Below are positions 57,404-64,000 of a stretch of DNA of 64,000 nucleotides, piece after piece. The notes under the pieces were generated by a model. The model worked only from the letters and a program-made list of their open reading frames with translations. It did not search any database and was not told the DNA's origin. Source of the DNA: Pandoraea fibrosis (GTDB lineage Bacteria; Pseudomonadota; Gammaproteobacteria; Burkholderiales; Burkholderiaceae). A program made the position numbers and the translations under genes. Each line of letters opens with the position of its first letter. The first letter of the stretch is position 1. Where the stretch lies: NCBI RefSeq assembly GCF_000807775.2, contig NZ_CP047385.1:2666001-2730000 (forward strand), written 5' to 3'.

Positions 57404-58414
57404 ATGCCCAATTCGCTTCCCGTGGTTGCTGTCGCTTCGCTTGGCGGCACGATCAGCATGACCCCGTCAGACGCCGCCGGCGGCGTCGTGCCGACCCTCG
57501 ACGCCACGCAACTGGCCCGCTCGGTCCCTGGTTTGTCCGATGTGGCGACCATCAAGACGGCGTCGCTTCGTCAATTGCCCAGTGCTTCGCTGGGGTATGC
57601 CGACCTGATGGATGCACTCGCGTGGGCCGAGCAGCAGATTGCCGACGGCGCAAGTGGTGTCGTGCTGACGCAGGGCACCGATACGCTTGAGGAAACGGCG
57701 TTCCTGCTGGATCTGTTCTGGAAGTTGCCCGCGCCGCTGATCCTGACCGGCGCCATGCGTGCGCCACAAGCGGCGGGGGCCGACGGTCCCGCCAATTTGC
57801 TGGCGGCGGTGCGCACGGCCGTGCATCCCGACAGCGTTGGTCGCGGGGTCCTCGTGGTGATGAACGACACCGCCCACTACGCCCGTTGGGTGAGCAAGGG
57901 CGACGCGCTGGCGGTGCAAGCTTTCGTGTCGCTCGATGGTGGTGTCGCCGCGCGGCTTGTCGAGGGACGTCCGACATTCTTTCATGCCCGCCAGACACGT
58001 CCGCAACCGCTGTCGCGACCCGCAGGCGTCTGGCCCAAAGTGGCGATGGTGACGGCCGTGCTGGGTGACGACGGCGAACTGGCGGAGGTGGCAGTCCGGG
58101 GCGGCTACGAGGCGCTGGTGATTGCGGCGCAGGGCGCGGGTCACGTCTCGTTCGGATTTGCGGAACGGATAGGTGCGCTGGCAGCGCAGGTGCCGGTGGT
58201 GATCGCCAGCCGTGCGGCAAGCGGCTCGACGGCATCGCAGACTTATGGTTATGTCGGGGCGGAAATCGACCTCGCCCGGCGGGGTGCACACCTGTGCGGA
58301 TGGCTCTCGCCGCTCAAGGCGCGCTTACTGGTGACGGCGTTTCTGGCCTCGGGTGTAGCGCCCGGTGCGGTTGGAGAAGCGCTGGCAAATTGGAGTAAAC
58401 TCACGCGTCAATAA
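57404..58414 (+). CDS. Asparaginase/glutaminase family protein
   Basis: A 336-residue asparaginase. The first catalytic Thr is in ASLGGTISM (T16) and the second motif in LTQGTDTLEETAFLL, both intact. No signal peptide is present, so it should act in the cytoplasm and release ammonia from asparagine, or from another amide. It is shorter and more divergent in the middle than E. coli AnsB. It is followed after 27 bases by a GntR-type gene, an operon-like arrangement, and diverges from an ACS-type transporter. Confidence 0.9.
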   Translation: MPNSLPVVAVASLGGTISMTPSDAAGGVVPTLDATQLARSVPGLSDVATIKTASLRQLPSASLGYADLMDALAWAEQQIADGASGVVLTQGTDTLEETAFLLDLFWKLPAPLILTGAMRAPQAAGADGPANLLAAVRTAVHPDSVGRGVLVVMNDTAHYARWVSKGDALAVQAFVSLDGGVAARLVEGRPTFFHARQTRPQPLSRPAGVWPKVAMVTAVLGDDGELAEVAVRGGYEALVIAAQGAGHVSFGFAERIGALAAQVPVVIASRAASGSTASQTYGYVGAEIDLARRGAHLCGWLSPLKARLLVTAFLASGVAPGAVGEALANWSKLTRQ

Positions 58415-58441
58415 TCTACACACGGCACCCCTTTGAAAAGC

Positions 58442-59152
58442 ATGTCCTCCGCATCTGCCAGCGTGTCCGGCACGACTGGCACGTCGGGCCGTCGCCGGCT
58501 CACGGCATATCAATATGCCATCGAGACACTGCGTACCGAGATTCTGCAAGGGAACCTGAAGGCGGGGGACCGCCTTCGGCAGGACGATCTCGCACGCCGT
58601 CTCGAGATGTCGACGACGCCCGTGCGCGAAGCGCTGCGCACACTCGTCTCGGAAGGACTAGTGTTTTTCGACGTCCACCGCGGTGCCGTGGTGCGGGGTC
58701 TCACGATCGAGGACGTCAACGAGTTGTATCGTCTGCGCAAGACGCTGGAACCGATGATGGCCGAGCAGGCGCTGACCACGATTCGGGAAGACGACATCGC
58801 GCAGGCGCAGGCGTTGCACGCCGAGATGCTGGCGACGTCGGACGTCGCCAAATGGACCGAGCTGAATCAGGCGTTTCATGCGGCGCTGTGGGCGTCGCAA
58901 GACAATTCACGTCTGGCGCATCTGATCAAGACGTTGCGCGATGCTTCGGGGCCCTACATTGCGCTGTCGCTCTATATGCGTCCCATACACGTCGATGTAA
59001 GCAATCAGGAGCATCAGAAGATGCTCGACGAATATCGTGCCCGCGACGTGGCAGCCATCCGGCGCCATACGGAAGACCATCTCGACGCCACGCTGCGCAT
59101 CATCGTCAAGGCCATCGAGCAGACTGAAGCCGAAGCTGCGGCCAACGACTGA
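58442..59152 (+). CDS. GntR family regulator, FCD (FadR) subfamily
   Basis: A 236-residue regulator. The wHTH lies at about 26-90 (ILQGNLKAGDRLRQDDLARRL, MSTTPVREALRTLVSEGLV) and an all-helical FCD effector domain follows, with its metal/ligand His residues (NQAFHAALW, and His near the end in RRHTEDHL). FCD proteins usually repress catabolic genes until a small organic acid binds. Located behind the asparaginase gene and close to a palindromic candidate operator, it probably represses that gene and the divergent transporter (inference). Confidence 0.9.
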   Translation: MSSASASVSGTTGTSGRRRLTAYQYAIETLRTEILQGNLKAGDRLRQDDLARRLEMSTTPVREALRTLVSEGLVFFDVHRGAVVRGLTIEDVNELYRLRKTLEPMMAEQALTTIREDDIAQAQALHAEMLATSDVAKWTELNQAFHAALWASQDNSRLAHLIKTLRDASGPYIALSLYMRPIHVDVSNQEHQKMLDEYRARDVAAIRRHTEDHLDATLRIIVKAIEQTEAEAAAND

Positions 59153-59212
59153 CGCCGAAGTCCATTCCGGGCCAATAGACGGCAGGTAGGTAGGAGCACG
59201 AATGAACAGAAT

Positions 59213-59238
59213 GGTCAGCCGAATGCGGCTGGCCTTTT
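59213..59238 (+). terminator. Terminator of the asparaginase-GntR unit
   Basis: A 9-bp stem GGTCAGCCG/CGGCTGGCC (one G-U pair), loop AATG, followed by TTTT, 60 bases after the GntR stop. Confidence 0.65.
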
Positions 59239-59257
59239 GCAATTTCGGGTTAACACC

Positions 59258-59284
59258 TAAAGTTTTGGCGGGGCGGGCCGTAAG
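59258..59284 (+). promoter_or_regulatory. Sigma-28 (FliA) type promoter of the chemoreceptor gene
   Basis: TAAAGTTT, an 11-base spacer, then GCCGTAAG. The flagellar sigma-28 consensus is TAAAGTTT-N11-GCCGATAA, so the -35 half is perfect and the -10 half close. It lies about 95 bases before the chemoreceptor ATG chosen here. Confidence 0.75.
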
Positions 59285-59378
59285 TCAGAGGGTGGACCTC
59301 CACCTCGTGGAGTCGGTGGCCTGGCGCCGGCTCCTGTCTTTTGACCCCCCTAGCCGCAGGCCTGCCTGTCCCGACCGC

Positions 59379-61265
59379 ATGACAGTATCTTCGCTTAGAA
59401 CACGCATCATTCTGATCGCGTGTGCCACCGTTATTGGTGCACTGATCCTCTCCGGCATTACCACATACGTCATCGTGCGCAGCAGCATGATGTCGACCAT
59501 CGCCAACACGCTCGACGCCGTGGCGCGCGGCAACACGCTTGCCGTGGAACGCTGGGCAGCGGCCAAGGGCCAATCGGTCGTAGGCACCGCCGCCGCCGTC
59601 GAAAAGGGCGAGCAGGGTGTGGCGTTGACCAAACTGCTTGGCGCTACGAACGGTTTCCCGATCTCAAGCATCGGCTGGAGCGACAAGTCTTACTTCTCCA
59701 GCGGCCCCACGCCGCCCGATTACGATCCGACCGCACGCCCCTGGTACAAGGGCGCCACGGGCGCCGGCAAGCTGACGGTGGTCAAGCCCTATGCCGACAT
59801 CGCTTCCGGCAAGCTCTACGTCTCGTTCGCCGCGCCGATCCTGCGCGACGGGCAAACGCTCGGTGCCGTGAGCGGCGCTGTGCCGCTCGACGCCGTGCAG
59901 GAAGTCGTCAAGGCCGTGCATCCCACGCCTTCGAGCCTCGCGTTCGTGGTGTCGCGCGACGGCCTCGTGATCGCTCACCCCGACGAGAAGCTCATGCTCA
60001 AGCAGTCGAGCGACCTCGCGCAATCGCTCACGCCTGAAGCGCTAGCAGGTCTCGAACGCGCCACCGAGCCGTTGGAAGTCGAGCTTGGCGGCGCTGCCAA
60101 ACTGCTCAAGGTGCAGCCCGTGCCGGGCACCGACTGGCTCTTCGTCGTCGCGCTCGACAAGGCCGAAGCGACGGCTGGTCTGTCGCGCGTGCTGAGTGCC
60201 ACGATCATTACGTTGATCGTGCTGACGCTGTGTGCCATCGGTATCGCGAGCTTCTTCACGTCGCAGGCGTTCCGCCGTCTGTCGCAAGTGCGCGACGCGA
60301 TGGATACCATCGGTTCGGGCGGTGGTGATCTGACGCGCCGTCTCGATGTCGTCGGTCACGATGAAGTTGCGCAGATCTCGCGCTCGTTCAATGCGTTCGT
60401 CGACAAGATCAGTACGGTCATGATCGACGTGCGTGCCGGTGTGCACGGCATGACCTCGGCGACGAGCGAGATCGAGATGGGTAACCGTGATCTGTCGCAG
60501 CGCACGGAAGCCTCGGCGGGCACGTTGCAGGAGACCTCGGCGGCGCTGACCGAACTCACGGCGAGCGTCAAGCAGACGGCCGAAGCGGCCGAGCACGCCA
60601 CGCGTCTGGCAAACGAAGCCAGCGAAGCCGCAGCGCGTGGCGGCGAGGTGGTGACGGGGGCTGTCACAACGATGAGCGAGATTGCGAAGTCGTCGGAGCG
60701 CATTACCGAGATCATTAGCGTGATCGATGGCATCGCCTTCCAGACGAACATTCTCGCGCTGAACGCCGCAGTCGAAGCCGCACGGGCAGGGGAGCAGGGC
60801 CGTGGCTTTGCCGTTGTCGCAGGCGAAGTGCGCACGCTGGCACAACGCAGCGCTGCCGCCGCGCAGGAGATCAAGGCGCTGATCGAAGCGTCGGTGCAGA
60901 ACGTCACGAGCGGCACGCAACGCGTGCAGGCGGCGGGCAATACGATGGGAGACATCGTCGACGGGATCTCGCGTGTGCGTCGTCTGATCGGCGAGATCCA
61001 TAGCGCCATGACCGAGCAAAGCACCGGCATCAGCCAGATCGATCGCAGTGTGGCGGAAATGGATCAGTCGACGCAGCAGAACGCAGCGTTGGTGGAAGAG
61101 TCTGCGGCGGCTTCGGCCATGCTTAGCGAGCAGGCGCGTAATCTGGCCGATACGGTCGCGCTGTTCCAATTGCGCGAACCTGGCCGCCATGGCGTCACGG
61201 TGGTTCGCAGCCACCCCAATGGCTCGCGCGATTCGCATCGCGACGAACCGGCGCTCGCCGCCTGA
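59379..61265 (+). CDS. Methyl-accepting chemotaxis protein with Cache sensor
   Basis: A 628-residue receptor. TM1 is at about 9-29, then a periplasmic dCache-type domain (about 35-265, with [24 protein letters not shown]), TM2 at about 268-292, HAMP, and the MA signalling domain with the conserved hairpin [21 protein letters not shown]. Cache domains of this kind often bind amino acids or organic acids. The start is set downstream of the sigma-28 promoter: an in-frame upstream ATG would precede the promoter and adds 59 unconserved residues. No C-terminal NWETF pentapeptide for CheR binding. Confidence 0.92.
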   Translation: MTVSSLRTRIILIACATVIGALILSGITTYVIVRSSMMSTIANTLDAVARGNTLAVERWAAAKGQSVVGTAAAVEKGEQGVALTKLLGATNGFPISSIGWSDKSYFSSGPTPPDYDPTARPWYKGATGAGKLTVVKPYADIASGKLYVSFAAPILRDGQTLGAVSGAVPLDAVQEVVKAVHPTPSSLAFVVSRDGLVIAHPDEKLMLKQSSDLAQSLTPEALAGLERATEPLEVELGGAAKLLKVQPVPGTDWLFVVALDKAEATAGLSRVLSATIITLIVLTLCAIGIASFFTSQAFRRLSQVRDAMDTIGSGGGDLTRRLDVVGHDEVAQISRSFNAFVDKISTVMIDVRAGVHGMTSATSEIEMGNRDLSQRTEASAGTLQETSAALTELTASVKQTAEAAEHATRLANEASEAAARGGEVVTGAVTTMSEIAKSSERITEIISVIDGIAFQTNILALNAAVEAARAGEQGRGFAVVAGEVRTLAQRSAAAAQEIKALIEASVQNVTSGTQRVQAAGNTMGDIVDGISRVRRLIGEIHSAMTEQSTGISQIDRSVAEMDQSTQQNAALVEESAAASAMLSEQARNLADTVALFQLREPGRHGVTVVRSHPNGSRDSHRDEPALAA

Positions 61266-61460
61266 GCGAGCGTTCCGCGGCGCTAACGCTCCCACTCCCT
61301 CCTGAGCGAGGCCGGCACGACCGCTGCCGGCCTGCGCGTTGCTTCCCCTCTCGTCGGATTTTGTCGCAGAATAGATGCCACATCCGGCGGGCATCGTTTC
61401 GCAAACGTCGTAGTCTCGATTCTCGCTGGCCAAGATCCCAACATCATGAGGAGATGCGCC

Positions 61461-61817
61461 ATGGCGAATCAGCAATACTCAGGCGGATGCCATTGCGGCG
61501 ATTTGCGATTTACTGCAAATGTCGATTTGTCCAAAACAATTGCGTGCAATTGTTCGATCTGCAAAAAGCGAGGATTGATTCTCGCTTTTTCCCCAATTGC
61601 GGAATTCTCGCAAACCGCGGGTGTAGGGAAAGCGCGCGAATATCTTTTCAATAAGCATGTCATTCGTCACCAGTTTTGCCCGACATGCGGTGTCGAGGCC
61701 TTTGCGTTCGGCGAAATGCCGGACGGTGCGAAAATGGCCGCCGTCAATGTTCGCTGCATCGATGGCATTGATCTGGATACGGTGCATCCAGCGCCATTCG
61801 ACGGTGCAAGCAAGTAG
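61461..61817 (+). CDS. GFA/CENP-V domain protein (DUF636-type)
   Basis: A 118-residue zinc protein of the GFA family. Zinc-binding Cys residues occur as GGCHCGDLRF, CNCSICKK and CPTCG. Relatives include the glutathione-dependent formaldehyde-activating enzyme, but most are of unknown function. GAGGAGA before the ATG sets the start. The gene is AT-richer than its neighbours and contains an internal terminator-like hairpin, which suggests a different origin. It is flanked by two unrelated chemoreceptor genes. Confidence 0.85.
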   Translation: MANQQYSGGCHCGDLRFTANVDLSKTIACNCSICKKRGLILAFSPIAEFSQTAGVGKAREYLFNKHVIRHQFCPTCGVEAFAFGEMPDGAKMAAVNVRCIDGIDLDTVHPAPFDGASK

Positions 61818-62125
61818 GCCGTGCTGGATCGCCTTGCGAGTCACGCCGCGTTGCAGGACGCCGTGACTCCCGAAAGCGTTTTGCGAAATATCCGTGCAAA
61901 TAGATGAATAAATATATCTTCACGGATATTTTTGAGAGTTCGGAAATGATCGGTTTGTGTTGTGAAACCGGCATTCGAATCAATGTGTTAAGTGCTCTGT
62001 TTTTTCGCTCCCGGAATGTTTTGAAAGCCATTGCGTGAGAATCGAGGGTTTATTGGCTCAAGATTCTTGAATGGTCACCCGTTATGCCGTGCGATTGTTG
62101 TCGTTTTATCGCATAGGGAGCGGGC
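61818..62125. other. AT-rich intergenic region with inverted repeats
   Basis: About 308 bases without a gene. It holds an 11-bp perfect inverted repeat, AAATATCCGTG (61886-61896) and CACGGATATTT (61921-61931), with a 24-base spacer, and a short palindrome TCAAGATTCTTGA (62058-62070). The first may end the GFA transcript; the second is an operator candidate for the next gene. No sigma-28 promoter like the one of the first receptor is seen. Confidence 0.5.
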
Positions 62126-63721
62126 ATGAAGTTCTTGGGTAGTCTCAAAATCGGCACACGGTTGACCATCGGGTTTGCCATTACGTTGGTTCTGCTGTGC
62201 ATCGTGGGTGGCATGGCGGTGTTCCAGGCGTCGCGCATTTATGGCGGTACCCGCGATCTGGCCGACAACTGGCTGCCCAGCGTGCAGACGCTCGGTACCG
62301 CACAGGTCGCGGCCAACGCAGCGCGCCGCGCCACGCTCGCCACGCTGCTGACGACGGTCGACAGCACTCGGGCGGACGAAACGAAAAAGCGCCAGGCGTC
62401 CATCGATCTGATGAACAAGACGCTCGACAGCTACAACAGCATGGTGGCCTCGGACGAAGACCGTCGCGCGTATGACGCCGTGCGCGCCGCCTGGGCAAGC
62501 TATCTCGAGGTCGATAACCGTGTGGCCGATCTGGAAAAGGGCGATGACGCAGCCAAGGAGCAGGCGCGCACGCTTGTGATGACCGACGCCGTCAAGCGGT
62601 TCGCGGTGCTCAGCGACAGGCTCACCGAACACGTGGCGGTGAACCGTGCCGGCGCACAGGCGGCGAGCGAGGCGGCCGCCAACAACTATCACACCGCTTT
62701 TATCGCTGCCGTTGTGCTGATCCTGCTGGCACTGGGCGTGAATATCGTGATTGCGCTGGTCATCACGCGCTCGATTACGGTGCCGATCGGTCGCTGCGTC
62801 GACATCGCACAGACGGTGGCCCGGGGCGATCTCAGTTCGCGTATCGACGTGCACGGCAAGGACGAACTCGCGCAATTGCTGGGGTCGCTGCGCGATATGA
62901 ACACGAAGCTGGCGCAGGTCGTGGGGCAAGTGCGTCATACCAGCGAGAGCATTGCGACGGGGTCGGCGCAGATCGCCGCCGGCAACACCGATCTGTCGTC
63001 GCGCACCGAACAGCAGGCGGCGTCGCTGGAGGAAACGGCGGCGAGCATGGAGGAACTGACGACCACCGTCAAACAGAACGCCGACAACGCGGAGCAGGGT
63101 AATGTGCTGGCAACGAACGCGTCGCATATCGCCCAGCGCGGCGGCGAGGTGGTGCGTCAGGTGGTCGAGACGATGCGCGAAATTTCCGAAGGGTCGGCTC
63201 GCGTCTCGGACATCACGAGCGTGATCGAAGTGATTGCGTTCCAGACCAACATCCTCGCGCTCAATGCCGCGGTGGAAGCGGCGCGCGCCGGAGAGCAGGG
63301 CCGCGGCTTCGCGGTCGTCGCCGGGGAAGTGCGCACGCTCGCGCAGCGCAGCGCCAATGCGGCGAAGGAAATCAAGGAGCTGATCGATGCGTCGACGCGT
63401 CAGGTCAGCGACGGTGCAAAACTCGTCGCCGAGGCGGGTAGCACGATGGACGAGGTGGTGCACGCCGTCAAACGCGTGACCGATCTGATGGCGGAGATTG
63501 CCGCCGCGTCGACCGAACAGCGCACGGGCATCGAGCAGGTCAATCAGGCGGTGATGCAGATGGATACCGTGACGCAGCAGAACGCCGCGTTGGTCGAAGA
63601 AGCCTCGGCCGCCGCACAATCGATGGCAGCGCAATCGGGCGGTCTGCGTGAACTCGTGTCGATCTTCACGCTGGAGGGGGCGGCAAATCAGGGGCATCGC
63701 GCGCAGCGACTGTCGGCCTGA
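62126..63721 (+). CDS. Methyl-accepting chemotaxis protein, 4HB sensor type
   Basis: A 531-residue Tar/Tsr-like receptor. TM1 is at about 10-30, followed by a four-helix-bundle periplasmic domain (about 31-190), TM2 (about 192-213), HAMP, and an MA domain with the hairpin [23 protein letters not shown]. Gln/Glu-rich methylation helices ([22 protein letters not shown]) are present. No C-terminal NWETF motif. GGGAGCGGGC precedes the ATG. Ligand unknown. Confidence 0.93.
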   Translation: MKFLGSLKIGTRLTIGFAITLVLLCIVGGMAVFQASRIYGGTRDLADNWLPSVQTLGTAQVAANAARRATLATLLTTVDSTRADETKKRQASIDLMNKTLDSYNSMVASDEDRRAYDAVRAAWASYLEVDNRVADLEKGDDAAKEQARTLVMTDAVKRFAVLSDRLTEHVAVNRAGAQAASEAAANNYHTAFIAAVVLILLALGVNIVIALVITRSITVPIGRCVDIAQTVARGDLSSRIDVHGKDELAQLLGSLRDMNTKLAQVVGQVRHTSESIATGSAQIAAGNTDLSSRTEQQAASLEETAASMEELTTTVKQNADNAEQGNVLATNASHIAQRGGEVVRQVVETMREISEGSARVSDITSVIEVIAFQTNILALNAAVEAARAGEQGRGFAVVAGEVRTLAQRSANAAKEIKELIDASTRQVSDGAKLVAEAGSTMDEVVHAVKRVTDLMAEIAAASTEQRTGIEQVNQAVMQMDTVTQQNAALVEEASAAAQSMAAQSGGLRELVSIFTLEGAANQGHRAQRLSA

Positions 63722-63760
63722 ACGCCCGTCGTCGGGCTGCAAAAAGGTAGGAGGTAAAAG

Positions 63761-63790
63761 GCGGCTCGCCAGCGATCGCCGGCGAGCCGC
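63761..63790. terminator. Hairpin downstream of the second chemoreceptor gene
   Basis: A 10-bp stem GCGGCTCGCC/GGCGAGCCGC with a 10-base loop between convergent genes. There is no T-run on the plus strand; on the minus strand CTTTTA follows, so it may mainly end the gene at the window edge. Confidence 0.5.
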
Positions 63791-63931
63791 GAATGCCTGA
63801 ACACTCTCACCAGCGTTCGGCCCACAGGACCGCATGCGTCCCATGTTCTTCTCGGCATCGACCTTGACCATCGATGCCGGTCAATCGGCGTCCGGCCGCC
63901 CGCCCCCCGGCGTCGGCAACCGGCGCCGATG

Positions 63932-64000
63932 TCATTTCCCTGCCAGCATCGAACCGCGTTCGCGCAAGTTGACGTGCATGTCGAACGCGCGTTCCAGCGC
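63932..64000 (-). CDS. Unidentified gene, C-terminal end (partial)
   Basis: On the minus strand an open frame enters from beyond the window and ends at a TGA after 22 codons (ALERAFDMHVNLRERGSMLAGK). The sequence is too short for recognition. The 141 bases between it and the hairpin above show nothing else. Confidence 0.4.
   Translation of the reverse strand, partial: ALERAFDMHVNLRERGSMLAGK

Noticed and set aside
59202..59378. In-frame upstream start of the first chemoreceptor
   Set aside because: It would begin before the sigma-28 promoter and overlap a terminator; the extra residues are not receptor-like.
60720..63360. Apparent repeat: nearly identical stretch in both chemoreceptors
   Set aside because: It is the universally conserved signalling hairpin of MCPs, not a duplication; the sensor domains are unrelated.

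Overview
The window is high-GC, densely coded DNA with the housekeeping content and order of a beta-proteobacterium of the Burkholderiaceae. A Pandoraea-like genome is my best guess, from the yqeY-dnaG-rpoD block, the very long Lys/Ala-rich RpoD, a BPSS1780-type membrane protein and the thrB/DUF2782/polA neighbourhood. No phage, insertion sequence, CRISPR array or rRNA operon is visible, and both window ends cut genes.

Layout. (1) 1-9410: a tightly coupled plus-strand operon. It holds the end of a LivG-type ATPase, LivF, a LeuC/LeuD-like aconitase-family pair, hydantoinase/oxoprolinase B and A, an isochorismatase-fold hydrolase lacking the usual Cys, an FAD_binding_2 flavoprotein and an isocitrate lyase/PEP mutase-family lyase. 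Four junctions are ATGA overlaps and a strong terminator follows. It looks like an import-plus-catabolism route for a small cyclic amide or substituted dicarboxylate that I cannot match to a described pathway; it is the best candidate for something new. A convergent CaiB/BaiF CoA-transferase abuts it. (2) 10.9-19.9 kb: alaS; a small accessory set (YbfB-type MFS, class II aldolase, 4-OT tautomerase, threonine aldolase); a ClC antiporter; a Nudix hydrolase; a TusA-like protein. (3) 20-41 kb: galU, valS, uvrD, BPSS1780-type protein, thrB, DUF2782-like protein, YeeE/YedE (TsuA-like) transporter, LOG protein, polA, NDH-2, a Tat-exported dienelactone hydrolase, ZIP transporter, mercaptopyruvate sulfurtransferase, an EamA permease and a Rieske oxygenase. 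(4) 41.2-45.6 kb: xseB-ispA-dxs (isoprenoid precursors) and folE2. (5) 45.7-53.7 kb: tsaD, a BaiN/HI0933-type flavoprotein, then yqeY-dnaG-rpoD without rpsU, followed by a CAU tRNA that resembles tRNA-Ile2. (6) 53.7-59.2 kb: nitrogen-related accessory genes (Tat-exported agmatine deiminase with a divergent LysR regulator, an MFS carrier, an asparaginase and a GntR regulator with a palindromic operator candidate). (7) 59.2-64 kb: two chemoreceptors, the first behind a sigma-28-like promoter, flanking a small AT-richer GFA-family gene.

Annotated starts were chosen by Shine-Dalgarno context, family N-termini and overlap with neighbours, and often differ from the longest open frame. Functions come from recognising motifs by eye; no database search was possible.
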